Shown here: positions 1-10,314 of the stretch, one piece after another
Numbering within the stretch: position 1 is the first letter of the stretch
Layout: every line of letters starts with the position of its first letter
DNA from: Bettongia penicillata ogilbyi
Taxonomy: Eukaryota > Chordata > Mammalia > Diprotodontia > Potoroidae
Reading direction: 5' to 3'
Length of the DNA: 64,000 nt
NCBI GenBank assembly: GCA_023548195.1
Contig: JAJHZJ010000008.1
Coordinates: 4,426,215 to 4,490,214, forward strand
Translations under genes and position numbers: made by a program
The notes under the pieces: generated by a model
What the model saw: only the letters and a program-made list of their open reading frames with translations
Told to the model about the DNA's origin: nothing
The model's database searches: none

Positions 1-264
1 CAGCTGCCTAAATTTTTCCTCTTCAGGAGAATATGTGGAGGTTTTTCTTTGAAGTACTGTGGAATATAGAATTTAATTGAACAGTAATTCATTAGGCAAC
101 ATGCTTTAGTGGAAAAGTACTGGCCCTGGGCAGGGGAGGAAGGTGGGGAGCAGCAATAGAGCTGGATGTGAGTCCTAGATCATTCGTAATAAATTACTGA
201 CTTTGCTTATTGACTGAATGGCAGAAAAAATAAGATAATATTTGTAAAATACTTTGCAGATTTT

Positions 265-512
265 GCAGGCACCTAGGTGGCATAGTGGATCTAGGCCTGG
301 AATCAGGAAAACCTGAGTTCAAATTTGACCTCAGACACTTAAATAGCTATGTGACACTGGGCAAGTCACTTAACCTTATTTGCCCCAGTTTCCTCATCTG
401 TAAAATGAGCTGGAGAAGGAAAGAGAAAACCACTCAGTATCTTAGCCAAGAAAATCCCAAATGGCATCATGGAGAGTCAGACACAACTGAAAAGCAACTT
501 GCAAACTCGAAT
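265..512 (+). repeat. Marsupial tRNA-derived SINE, tail type A
   Basis: The head has the CACCTAGGTGGCATAGTGG motif. It is followed by the tRNA-derived box-B-like ACCTGAGTTCAAAT, the core GGGCAAGTCACTTAACC and a tail ending near GAGAGTCAGACACAACT. Such SINEs are transcribed by RNA polymerase III and mobilised by LINE machinery. The 82-codon ORF running through it is SINE sequence, not a gene. Confidence 0.85.
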
Positions 513-1180
513 GCTTTGCAAAGCTCTTTGTGAATGTTTATCATTACCAAATTACATTTTATGATTCTTCTGTTTGTTATATGGACAAAAATACACAAGC
601 TGCTTCTAATTAAAAAAAACCGTGAAACTAATCTTGGTTATATGGTTTCAGGGGGAAATAATACAAAAGAAAGCAGTGTGGGGGAAGGTTTGTTTATTTG
701 AATGTCATTGAAAAAGGGAGAAAAAGAATGATCACTAGGTGGCACCATAATTTAATAAATCCCAATACTTTCTGTTCTGCACGTAAAAGCACTAGCAAAT
801 ACCAAGGACCAAAAACCAGAAACTTTGTTTCTCACATGGCCAATAAGTAGCAATCAACAGTAGAACTGAGATTTGAGTATGGATCTTCTTACTCCAAATA
901 CAGGGCTCCTTCCAGGACACTCTATTCTGAGACAGAGGTACTTTTTACAATAGTATCAATTTTATTAATCAGTGTGAAATTTCTATAATATGCTGTATTT
1001 ATAAGCATGTTTGCTTATCTTTCAACATAATGAATGTCCCCTATACTCCCAAGAATGGAAGTACTTTAAAGACAGACACTATCTCCTTTTTCTATGAGTT
1101 AATGTCTAGCACAATGCCGGGCACTTGATAAATGTTTGCATCCTTAGGTGATCTCCTTGCCCCAAGTTTTCTCCTATTGA
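513..1180. other. Gene-free stretch with faint MIR-like relics
   Basis: No coding region is visible. Around 840-930 there is a weak antisense CORE-SINE resemblance (TAGAACTGAGATTTGAGTATG), and around 1100-1140 the end of an L2/MIR-type 3' module (GCACTTGATAAATGTTTGC). An isolated CTCF-like motif at 732-745 is listed separately. Confidence 0.5.
732..745 (+). promoter_or_regulatory. CTCF-like motif outside a SINE
   Basis: TCACTAGGTGGCAC closely matches the vertebrate CTCF core (CCASYAGRKGGCRS). The bases around it are not SINE head sequence, so this may be a single-copy site. It is a motif match only; occupancy is unknown. Confidence 0.4.
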
Positions 1181-1181
1181 G

Positions 1182-1730
1182 CTGTCAAAGTAGTTTTCAG
1201 AAAGTTCAGGTCTGATCATGTCACTCTCCTATTCAGTCAACTCCATTGCCTTCCTGTCACCTCTAGGTAATCAAATATAAAGGCTTCTGTTTAGCTTTTT
1301 TTAAAAAATCACTTTATTTTTTATTGACTTAAGCATTTCCATAACATAATATAACAAAAAAAGGTGATTGCACATGAAACTGCAAATCTATTATGTACAA
1401 CTTGCTAATCATTTTAAATATATAGTAAAGTTATTATGTAAATTTATTTTTTCCTTTCCTTTCCCCCTCCCACTCTAGAGATAGCTATCATTAGGCACAA
1501 ATATGTGAGAGTATACACACACACACACACGCGTGCACACACACACCCTCATATACACATTTATATGTATATATACACACATATATGTATACATATGTGA
1601 AATCACTGTAAATATATTTATCAGTTCTTTCTCTGGATTCAGGGTGCAGTTAGCATATTCCTTCACTTCCGCCTTCTCTGGCATCTTCTAAGACTCAGTT
1701 CAAATTCTCCCTTCCCCAGATTGAGAACAT
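1182..1730 (+). repeat. L2 fragment split by an L1 3' end
   Basis: 1182-1295 (GGTCTGATCATGTCACTCTCC, then TCAAATATAAAGGCTTCTG) and about 1670-1725 (CTTCTAAGACTCAGTTCAAAT) read as the two parts of one L2 (CR1-clade LINE) 3' region on the plus strand. The intervening segment is a separate minus-strand LINE insertion. Confidence 0.6.
1298..1668 (-). mobile_element. 5'-truncated marsupial L1 3' end
   Basis: Read on the minus strand it starts near a CCAGAGAAAGAACTGATAAA block, crosses a (CA)n-containing 3' UTR and ends in an A-rich tail (TTTTTTTAAAAAATC on the plus strand). This resembles the 3' UTR of marsupial L1. It contains a (CA)n microsatellite at 1514-1546. The ORF at 1475-1684 is an artefact of that repeat. 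Confidence 0.6.
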
Positions 1731-1989
1731 CTATCCAGAGTATAAGTATCAAACCTGCAATCAGCCAGCAGTACTCCCCTGGCAGGAACCAGATTAAAAT
1801 GTAATTTGAAATATTTAACAAAATAAGTAAAAATACAATAAAACATTGGTAATGTTAATATGTAGTTTTCTAAGTCAACATGCACCCTCAGGGATCATTG
1901 TATGCAGTCACTAAACACTAATCTGTTTCTATTTGAGTTTGATGCCAGTGTTGTAGAAGACTGAAGTTTATGATTCATTTTCCCCAGAA

Positions 1990-2240
1990 AAACCCTATGA
2001 AGCAGGTAATGCAAGCATTATTGTATTGTATTATGTTATGTAACATTATATTACATTATATGATGTTATATTATGCTATGTAATGTTACATTAATTATAT
2101 CTATATTATATTTTACTATGTTGTTATATTAATTATATATTGTTATGTCATGTCATGTCATATATCATATCATTATATTATAATAGATATTAACAATGAG
2201 GATGGTTGATATGATGTCATATTAATGATGTTGATGATGT
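1990..2240. repeat. AT-rich low-complexity tract (TTATATTA/TTATGT)n
   Basis: About 250 bp of degenerate short repeats (TTATATTATG, then three GTCAT units). No coding potential. The sequence has many small inverted repeats. Confidence 0.8.
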
Positions 2241-2487
2241 TATCTATCATTCTTTAGTAGACAGATCTCCAAGATAAAAGTAAAGAAGGCAGTGTTTTTA
2301 AGAAGTCTCTCAGTAGCATACAGTACTTAACACAGTGAGGATTCTGAAGGGTTAGGTTTCTTCTGCTCAATCTTTGCCATCTGTACTTTGAAAGTCACTT
2401 CCTATATCTTTAGTATAGACATGTCAACTGGGAGTTTCCATGGGAGCTTGGTAATTTTCAAATTGCTAAGTGTTTCCTTCAGGGCTG

Positions 2488-2985
2488 TGCAAATACTGTC
2501 TTTCCATGTAGGAATGTAAACAGTTCACCTGTGGTAAGTCCCTTATGACTTCTCTTTGCTGTTTCCTTTTTTGTGCTTCTTTTCATTCTTGTGTTTGAAA
2601 ATCAAATTTTCTTTTCAACTCTGGTCTTTTCATCAAGAGACTTGAAAGTCCTCTATTTCATTGAATATCTAATTATTCTCCTGAAGTATTATACTCATTT
2701 TTGCTTGATTTGTAATCCTAGTTTCTTTGATTTCTGGAATATCATATTCTAAACTCTTCGTTTCCTTAATGTAGAAGCTGCCAGATCTTGTGTTATCCTG
2801 ATTGTATTCCACAATACTCGAAATGCTTCTTTCCGGCTGCCTGCAATATTTTCTCCTTGACCTGGGAACTCCGGAATTTGGCTACAATATTCCTAGGAGT
2901 TTTCCTTTTGGGATCTCTTTCAAGTGGTGATTGGTGGATTCTTTCAATAGTTATTTTACTTTTTGGTTCTACAATATCAGGACAG
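2488..2985 (-). mobile_element. HAL1-type ORF1 C-terminus plus start of 3' UTR
   Basis: The minus-strand sequence matches the ORF1 RNA-recognition/C-terminal region of the better copies at 17-20 kb. It gives degenerate equivalents of the RITQDLAAS...LRD...RIF block. It then crosses the ORF1 stop into the proximal 3' UTR (plus-strand CCATGTAGGAATGTAAACAG). The distal 3' UTR and poly(A) tail are missing. Frameshifts and stops are present, so it is a relic. Confidence 0.7.
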
Positions 2986-2989
2986 TCAG

Positions 2990-3470
2990 GTCAGTTTTTC
3001 TTTCTATGAATGTTTAGAATACCTCTTTCTTATTGAATATTCATTTTTTCCCCAATTATGTTTAAGCTTGGATTTGCATGGTAGGTCACCTTGGATTGCA
3101 TCTTAAACTCATTTCCTCTTTGAAATATATTCTGCCCTTCCATCCTGTGGTTACTGGTAGGTGAAGGGGCAGCTAGGTGGTACAGTGGATAGAGCACCAT
3201 GCAGGAGTTAGGAAGACCTGAGTTCAAATCTCACCTCACACACTTGACATTCACTAGCTGTGTGACCTTGGGCAAGTCACTTAACCCCAATTGCTTCATC
3301 CTGGGTCATCTCCAGTCATCCTGATGAATATCTAGTCACTGGATTCAGACAGTTCTGGAGGTAAAATGAGTCAGGTGACCTGCACAGCCCTCACTCACTC
3401 AAAACAAAGTCAAGTGCAAGTCATGTTATTATTTCTCTGATGACATGGTCTTCTTTGGCAACAAAGGACG

Positions 3471-3509
<39 letters not shown>

Positions 3510-4345
3510 GTAGGTGGAGAATAGTCTTGTGTTATGAGAATTTCTTTTATATTTCAAAGTCTTTCTCCTGGTTACTCTCAGAATTTGTATTTGTCTTTGG
3601 AATTGTTCAGTTTAAACTCTATGTGCCTTGGAATTTGAGCATAGACAGTTTTGGATTTTGTTTTGTTTTTCCCTGAAATTGATCTGTGGCTTCTTTCCAT
3701 CAGCATTTTGTTTTCTGTGTTCAGAAATTCTGACTAGTTTTCTTTTATTATTTCTTGCACTGTGGCATTCAGATTTTTTGACTTGTCATTCTGCTGGGAA
3801 TCCTATAATTTCTGCAATGTCTCTATGCATCTAATCTTTGAGATCAATATGTTTTGAGATGAACAGAGATCATATTTTCTTTTAAAGTTATTACTTTTTG
3901 CTTCTCTTCTTTCCATGTCCTTCATCTCCATGTATGTGTATTCCTAATCAGTTATTTTCTATTTTGTTTCTTTAGTAAGATCTATCTTTGTTTTAAGTTT
4001 TTCTGTTCTGCCAATTATTTCTGCTGTGAAAGCTGTAATTTCTTCTTTCAGAATTCTTATTTCTCTTTTAAGCCATTCAGGAACATCCTGCTGGGATTCT
4101 ATGTTTTCTTGAAAATTCACAGGATCTTTTGTCTTGTAATATTTATTCAAGGATATCTGGATTCTTTTACTTGAATAGAAAGGCCCATTCCCTTCTACTA
4201 TCAATATCTTCCCACTGGCTTTTTGATTATGCTCAAGTCTTTAATGGAGATTCATTCCTTCTGAGAGCTTTGATAATTTCTTTCTTATTTCTTTCTTTCA
4301 TTCTCTTTTTGCTCACTTTCTGACTTCTTCATCTTTGGTCGTGGT
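2990..4345 (-). pseudogene. Old, decayed L1-type ORF1, interrupted by a SINE
   Basis: A second, more diverged ORF1 lies next to the HAL1 piece in the same orientation. Its C-terminal part (3030-3160, residues like NIFQRGNEFKMQSKVTYHAN) aligns by eye with RIFQKAKELGLKPRITYPAK of the younger copies. The best open stretch is 3959-4204 (81 codons), which includes WLKREIRILKEEITAFTAEI, a heptad-rich coiled-coil-like segment. A start-like ATG lies near 4330. The SINE at 3164-3505 splits it. Non-functional; probably an older L1 or HAL1 lineage. Confidence 0.5.
3164..3505 (+). repeat. SINE, tail type B, ending in a (CA)n microsatellite, with TSD
   Basis: GGGGCAGCTAGGTGGTACAG head, core GGGCAAGTCACTTAACC, then a different 3' module (CATCCTGATGAATATCTAG, CAAAGTCAAGTGCAAGTCAT, CAACAAAGGACGAG) and (CA)n at 3475-3506. 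The 11-bp direct repeat ACTGGTAGGTG flanks it at 3153-3163 and 3506-3516. The insertion split the older ORF1 relic. Confidence 0.9.
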
Positions 4346-4538
4346 TTCCCTGAGGTCCGAATCTCAAAGGTGTCATGCTGGGCAGTTCACATTCTATATA
4401 TCTTAATCTCTGCCTCAAGTGACTTCTAGGGATTCTTGATATCCTAGACACTGGAAGCAGTTAAAATTGCTATATTTCTTCTATAATCCCTTGTATCCCC
4501 AGCACTTAGCATAGTGCCAGCAAAATAGTAGGCACTTA
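4346..4538 (+). repeat. L2-like 3' end serving as HAL1 target
   Basis: The TGTATCCCCAGCACTTAGC and AGTAGGCACTTA blocks typify an L2 3' terminus. The sequence resumes after the HAL1 at 7354 (AATGTTGATAG). The target site AATAGTAGGCACTTA is duplicated at 4524-4538 and 7339-7353. Confidence 0.6.
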
Positions 4539-5204
4539 GGGGGAGGAGCCAAGATGGCAGAGTAGAAAGACTCACGTATGCTAGCTCCTAACTCACAGCC
4601 CATATATTTCCTGCAAAAAGAACTCCCCACAAATTCTGGAGCACTGCAAAACATGCAGAAACACAGTAGAAAAGATTTCCATTCCAGAGAGGTCTGAGAG
4701 AGCTGTCTCCAGGGGTCCATTGCGCTCTGGACAGCGGAGCCCACCCCTGAGCTGCCCTGGTCACATGGCCCCAGAGGAGCAGATCCAAGCAGGCTTCAGG
4801 GATAGAATCTCCACTGGCCGTGAAAGTCCCTCCACCCACAGGCACTACAGGTCAGTGAGAGAGACGTCTGGGCTGGCCGAGATGGGAATGGGGTGTCTCC
4901 GTGACTCGGGCCCCCTTGGTAGGCAGCGGCAGAGGCAGCAGCAGAGGCAGCAGCAGCGGCTCAGGACTCCTGGAGCAGCAGGCAGAAGTTTAGGGCCATT
5001 ACTGAAGGTCTCTGCATAAACCCCCTGAGGGAACTGAGCCTGGGAGATGGCTCTTCCCCCACCTGAGCACCAGAACTTAAGCTCACATTGAATAGCAGCC
5101 GTGTCCGCCACAGAAAGCCCATATGAATCTCAGACCCCAAGCACTAGCTGGGCGGATTTAGGTGGGGGTGGACAGGAATATCAGAAGTCAAGTAGGCTGG
5201 GAAA
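4539..5204 (+). promoter_or_regulatory. 5' UTR/internal promoter of the HAL1 copy
   Basis: It starts with a YY1-like CAAGATGGC about 10 bases in, where human L1 has its YY1 site. It contains a short CAG/CGG-rich repeat (4924-4965) and one copy of the roughly 75-bp monomer (from ACTGAAGGTCTCTGCATAAA near 5000). The 87-99-codon ORFs read here on both strands are not supported as genes. Confidence 0.6.
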
Positions 5205-6298
5205 ATGCCCAGAAAAGGGAAGAAAAAGAAAATTATAGAAAACTACTTTGATGGGGTACAGATGTTCCTGCCTTTCAATTCTGATGATGAGGAACAATTC
5301 TTAGCATCAGGGAAAGACATGGAGGTCGGCGCCTCTGTATTCCAGACATCCCAGGTGGATGTCCGGTGGGCTCAGGCCATGGAAGAGTTCAAAAAGGATT
5401 TTGAAAATCAAGTTAGACAGGTGGAGGAAAAACTGGGAAGAGAAATGAGAGAGATGCAAGAAAAGCATGAAAAATGGGTCAATACTTTGCTAAAGGAGAC
5501 CCAAAAAAATGCTGAAGAAAATAACACCTTGAAAAAAGGCTAATTCAATTGGCAAAAGAGGTTCAAAAAGCCATTGAGGAGAAGAATGCTTTCAAAAGCA
5601 GAATTAGCCAAATGGAAAAAGAGGTTCAAAAGCTCACTGAAGAGAATAGTTCTCTCAAAATTAGAATGGAACAGATGGAGGCTAATGACTTTCTGAGAAA
5701 CCAAGAAATCATAAAACAAAACAAAAGAATGAAAAAATGGAAGAGAATGTGAAATATCTCGTTGGAAAAACAACTGACCTGGAAAATAGATCCAGGAGAG
5801 ACAATTTAAAAATTATGGGACTACCTGAAAGTCATTTTCAAAAAAAGAGCCTACACACCATCATCCATGAAATTATCAAGGAAAACTGCCCTGATATTCT
5901 ACAACCAGAGGGCAAAATAAGTATTGAAAGAATCCATCAATTACTGCCTGAAAGAGATCCAAAAAGAGAAACTCCTAGGAACATTGTGGCCAAATTCCAG
6001 AATTCCCAGGTCAAGGAGAAAATATCGCAAGCAGCTAGAAAGAAACAATTCCAGTATTGTGGAAATACAATCAGGATAACCCAAGATCTTGCAGTTTCTA
6101 CATTAAGGGATCAAAGGGCGTGGAATAGGATATTCCCGAAGTCAAAGGAACTAGGACTCAAACCAAGAATCACCTACCCAGCAAAACTGAGTACAATACT
6201 TCAGGGGAAAATGTTTCACTGAAACAGAGGACTTTCAAGCATTCTTGATGAAAAGACCAGAGCTGAAAAGAAAATTTGACTTTCAAACACAAGAATGA
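5205..6298 (+). pseudogene. HAL1/L1 ORF1p, frameshifted
   Basis: It encodes an L1 ORF1-type RNA-binding protein (coiled-coil trimer, RRM, C-terminal domain). It starts at the ATG of MPRKGKKKK. Compared with the copy at 18840-19946, a 1-base loss near 5536 creates a TAA at codon 113, a second 1-base loss occurs near 5725, and a small deletion near 6212 ends the third frame early. Three open pieces remain: 5205-5543 (112 aa), 5549-5752, and 5737-6222 (161 aa, with RDNLKIMGLPE, RITQDLAVSTLRD and PRITYPAKLS). The first two pieces are coiled-coil, the third RRM plus C-terminal domain. Not functional as it stands. Confidence 0.9.
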
Positions 6299-7353
6299 GA
6301 AGAAGCATGAAAAAGTAAACAGCAAAGAGAAGTCATAAGGGACTTACCAAAGGTGGACTGTTTACATTCCTACATGGAAAGACAATATTTGTAACTCTTA
6401 AAACTTTTCAGTATCTGGGTAGTTGGTAGGACCACACACACACATACACACACACATACACACGTGCACACACACACACACATACACACATGCACGCACA
6501 TACAGAGACAGAGAGCACAGAGTGAATTGAATAGGATGGGACCATATCTTAAAAGAAATTAAGGTAAATGGTGAGAGAGAAATGTAGTGGGAGGAAAGAG
6601 GGTGAAATGGAATGGGGTAAATTATCTCTCATTCGAGAGGCAACAGGAGACTTTTGAGTGGAGGGAAAAAGAGGAGAGCTGAGAAAAAAACAAGAAGTTT
6701 ACCCTCATCACATTCAACTAAAGGAAGGAATAAAATGCACACTCATTTTGGTATGAAAACCAATCTTACAATACAGGGAAGTGGGGGAGAAAGAGATAAG
6801 GAGGGTGGGGGGGGATGATGGAAGGGAGAGCAATGGGAGGAGGGAGAAATTTGAAGTTAATACTCGGGGAGAGACAGGACCAAAAGACAGAATAGAAATA
6901 ATGGGGGGCAGGATAGGATGGAGGGAAATATAGTTAGTCTTACACAACACGACTATTATCGAAGTCATTTGCAAAACTACACAGAAAGGGGCTATATTGA
7001 ATTGCCTGCCTTCCCAAAGGGAATGAGTGGGGAGGGAGGGATGGGGAGAATTTGGAACTCAAAGTTTTAGAAACAACTGTTGAGTGTTGTTCTTGCTACT
7101 AGGAAATAAGAAATACACTTAATGAGGAATAGAAAGTCATCTGGCCCTACAGGACAAAAGAGAATATGGGAACAAGAGAAGGGAGGGATGATAGAAGAGA
7201 GGGCAGATTGGAGATAGGGAAAATTAGAATGCTTGGTGTATTGGGGTGGGGGTAGGGGAGAAAAGGGGAGAAAATTTGGAACCCAAAATTTTGTGAAAAT
7301 GAATGTAAGAAGTTAAATAAATAAATTTATATGAAAATAATAGTAGGCACTTA

Positions 7354-7660
7354 AATGTTGATAGAATTTTAGAAAGTTATAAAATGTCACTAAGATCAAA
7401 GAAACATCTAGTCTTCCATCTTGTTGACTATGAAACCTAGAAATCTTATTATTATAATGATGGGGTTCAGATTCTGGGAACCTCCCTGACTCCCCTCGAA
7501 TATTCCCACTTAACCTGGTCTTTCATACTCAGATCTGTTACCCTTAACCTAGCCTGGCCCTGCTTTATCTGTTATCTCTGGATTGTCTGCACTTGCTTCC
7601 CACCCAAGTTCTGCAGAGTCTGATGTCACCTGATTGCCTCCAGCTGTTTCCAACCTTTGA
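7354..7660. other. Non-coding stretch after the HAL1
   Basis: L2 3' remainder at the left, then sequence I do not recognise (7380-7660). No gene is seen. Confidence 0.4.
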
Positions 7661-7661
7661 C

Positions 7662-8210
7662 ATCCATCTCAGATGTCTGGGATACAGAGGCTCCGACCTC
7701 TACATCTTTCCCTGATGGTAAGAATTGTTCCTCATCATCAGAAATGAAAGGCAGGAACATCTGTCCCCCAAGAAGGTAGCTTTCTATAGTCTTATTTTTC
7801 TTCCCTTTTCTGGGCATTTTCCCAGCCAGTTACTTGACTTCTGAGATTTCTGTCCACCCCCACCTAGATCTGCCCAGCTAGTGCTTGGGGTCTGCGATTC
7901 AAATGCTGCTCCCCAGCCTCAGGGCTTTCAGCAGCGGGCATGGCTGCTATTCAATGTGAGTATTGTTCCTGCTACTAGGAAATAAGAAATACAGTTAATG
8001 GGGAATAGAAAGTCATCTGGCCCTACAGGACAAAAGAGAATATGGGAACAAGAGAAGGGAGGGATGATGGAGGAGAGGGCAGATTGGTGATAGGGAAAAT
8101 TAGAATGCTTGGTGTGTGGGGGGAGGGGATAAATGGGGAGAAAATTTGGAACCCAAAATTTTGTGAAAATGAATGTAAAAAGTTAAATAAATAAATTTAT
8201 ATTAAAAGAA
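7662..8210 (+). mobile_element. HAL1 copy with inverted 5' segment (twin priming)
   Basis: 7662-7950 is minus-strand HAL1: 5' UTR end plus ORF1 start (MPRKGKKNKTIESYLLGGQM..., about 50 codons of ORF1). 7951-8210 is plus-strand distal 3' UTR (CATCTGGCCCTACAGGAC ... AAGTTAAATAAATAAATTT). An inverted 5' part joined to a normal 3' end, with the middle missing, is the signature of twin-primed L1 reverse transcription. No clear TSD was found. Confidence 0.8.
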
Positions 8211-8230
8211 GATAAACATTGAATATCAAA

Positions 8231-8500
8231 AGAACAACTAGGTGGCACAGTGGATAGAGCGCTGGGTCTGGGGTCAGGAAGATGCAGAACAATGACCCTT
8301 CCTGAGTTCAAATGTGGCTTCAGACAGTTTCTCAATGTATGACTCTGGACAAGTTACTTAACCCTGTTTGCCTCAGTTTCCTCACTTGTAAAATAAGCTA
8401 GAGAAGGAAACAGCAAACCACTTAAGTATCTCTACCAAGAAAATACTGAATGGGGTCACAAAGAGTCAGATGAGACTGAAATAACTGAGCAACAAAAATC
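8231..8500 (+). repeat. SINE, tail type A
   Basis: Head CTAGGTGGCACAGTGGATAG, a small internal duplication (AGGAAGATGCAGAAC...), core CAAGTTACTTAACCCTG, tail GTCACAAAGAGTCAGATGAG and a short A-rich end. Confidence 0.85.
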
Positions 8501-9470
8501 GGTAAAACTGGCTAAATTTGCTAGATAACTATTTATACTTAAATAAACTAATTCCAGTGCAAAAAGTACCATAATAATTTTTCAATCCCTGCTGAGACGC
8601 AATCCTTCATTTGCCCATTCATTCTTAATAGGTGGGGAAACCGAGGCACAGTACCCTCCTTAAAGTCTTAAGAGTTTCTTGGAGGTGAAGCAGGCCCAGA
8701 TTGCACATTTCCCAAATCCATGTACTAAACGTTGTTCATTGGAGATCATCCATCTATCCGTCAGTGAGCACTAATTAACCATTTGCTACATGCCAGACAC
8801 CATGCAAGGCACAGGGGACACAATGATAAATACTAGACAGTATTTCTCTCTTGGTCTGCTGCCTGTGTGAGAAGCAATGATGTGTTATGAGAGGGACTGG
8901 TTCAAGTATTCTGTATGTCTTGAAGGAATCAAGGATCTTATTACTGTTTTAGCAGTAATGAAACTTTCTGAGAAGGCTTTGTTTCAGTTACTTCTCAAAT
9001 TTCATATCGTCTAAGGAAAGAACCATTTAAGAGGCTTTTTAAGTGAGAGGGGGGAGAAAGGAGATAAGGGTGTGGAATGAAAGGAAAACTTCAAAATCCT
9101 GCTAGCATTAGGAGATGGCAAATAAAGGACACTGGCCAGAGAACATTAGAAGAAAAATATTTGTCAGTGGCATTTAAAAGAATCACAGAATCTTAAGCCT
9201 GAAAGTGACTCCATTACATACAGATGAGGAAACTGAGGCTAGAGAGGAGAAATGATTGGTTCATTCTTTCCCTCTTCTCACTCTCATGTATCACCCATAA
9301 AATTAAAATGTCTTCCTGAGAACAAGCAATCTGCTTATTGAGTGCTTAATGGTGAAGGTGAGATTGGAACCCATGTGTCTAGTGACTCCTGGGACAATAT
9401 TTACTATTTGTCAGACTCCATCCCTCAGACTTTCATATAGACTAATTGCTTCCAAGAATGAATCATTTTG
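8501..9470. other. No gene; fragments of old repeats
   Basis: Near 8635-8710 and 9180-9260 there are antisense CORE-SINE blocks (ACAGATGAGGAAACTGAGGC). Near 8760-8850 lies a mammal-wide repeat (CTACATGCCAGACACCATGC). The rest is unrecognised, without coding signs. Confidence 0.5.
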
Positions 9471-9477
9471 TTGATGG

Positions 9478-9818
9478 TACTGGGCAGGGAGGGGGAGAGA
9501 GAGAGACTGAGACAGGAGAGAAGAAAGAAGAGAAAGAGGGAAAGGAGAGGGAGAAGGGAGAGGAGGCAAGGGCAAGAGTGAGGGGAGAGAAGGATGTAAG
9601 GAAGAGAAAAAAAGAGGGAGGGAGAGAGAGGGAAGGACTGGAGAAAAAGTGGGAGAGAAGAAAAGTGAAAGAAAGAAGGAAGGAAGAGAAAGGAAGGGAA
9701 GAAAATGGAAAGAGGAAAATAGGGAAGAAAAAAGGAAAGAAAAGAAAGAGGGAATGAAGGAAAGAAGGAAAGAAAAAGACAAAGAGAGGGAGGAGAGAAG
9801 AAAGAGAATGATGAAGAG
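9478..9818 (+). repeat. Polypurine (GA-rich) tract, about 340 bp
   Basis: The plus strand is almost pure A/G. Antisense ORFs of 123 and 129 codons rich in Ser/Leu/Pro/Phe and a sense ORF rich in Glu/Lys/Arg are by-products. Such tracts can form triplex (H-DNA) structures. Confidence 0.9.
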
Positions 9819-9829
9819 ACAACAGTAGA

Positions 9830-10310
9830 AAAGGCAATTGGTTATCCACCAAGACTAGAGGGTAACATCCATGGGTATTTTTGTGCCTCTAGACTTAGAT
9901 TAATGAGCTCTGGGTAACAACTGCTTCGTCCATCCTAAGCATAAAACAATTCTCACCCATCCTTCTAGGGTACCAGAATCACTACAGTTTTTGAATTTCA
10001 ACTTCTAAAGATCCATTGATTTCAGGTGTGGACACACCCTTTGTGGATACAGACCACACCCCATCTGTGCTTTCAATAAATGGTGCCATGAGTTACTCTT
10101 GCCAAAAAAATTCATCCCTTGGTGGTCTGCTAGTGATGAACCTCTCTGACCTTGGCCATTATGACCCTTAGATAGCAGGTACAGACAAAGTTCATCACTA
10201 GACCCACATTAGAAACTTTCCTGCCTTGAGAAAAATAATAATGTCTCCCTCTGTTGACATAACCCTCCAGAGCCCCTAGTCAGGCTCACTTCATGAGACC
10301 CTGTAGTCAA
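9830..10310. other. Unassigned single-copy-looking sequence
   Basis: I recognise no repeat or coding frame. Minor features: CACACCCTTTGTGGATACAG and a short partial echo of it at 10044 (CAGACCACACCCCATCTGTG). Confidence 0.4.
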
Positions 10311-10314
10311 AGAA

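Larger units (their letters stand above)
4539..7338 (+). mobile_element. Full-length HAL1 (half-LINE-1), no ORF2, 15-bp TSD
   Basis: It begins with GGGGGAGGAGCCAAGATGGC, the same 5' terminal logic as mammalian L1, including a YY1-type CAAGATGGC. Next come a 5' UTR of about 665 bp, ORF1 (5205-6298), and directly a 3' UTR with (CA)n at 6434-6490 and G-rich polypurine stretches, ending in TTAAATAAATAAATTT. No ORF2 sequence lies between the ORF1 stop and the 3' UTR. The TSD AATAGTAGGCACTTA is perfect on both sides, so the missing ORF2 is a property of the inserted element and not of later deletion here. Confidence 0.9.

Noticed and set aside
3164..3240. A tRNA gene
   Set aside because: The pol III box-like sequences belong to tRNA-derived SINE heads; no complete cloverleaf or intact acceptor stem can be drawn.
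9411..9852. Overlapping ORFs of 103-129 codons on both strands
   Set aside because: They are translations of a polypurine/polypyrimidine tract (Ser/Phe/Leu/Pro or Glu/Lys/Arg/Gly) with no domain. The same applies to 23361-24113, 32028-32531, 50340-50814 and the GGAA arrays.
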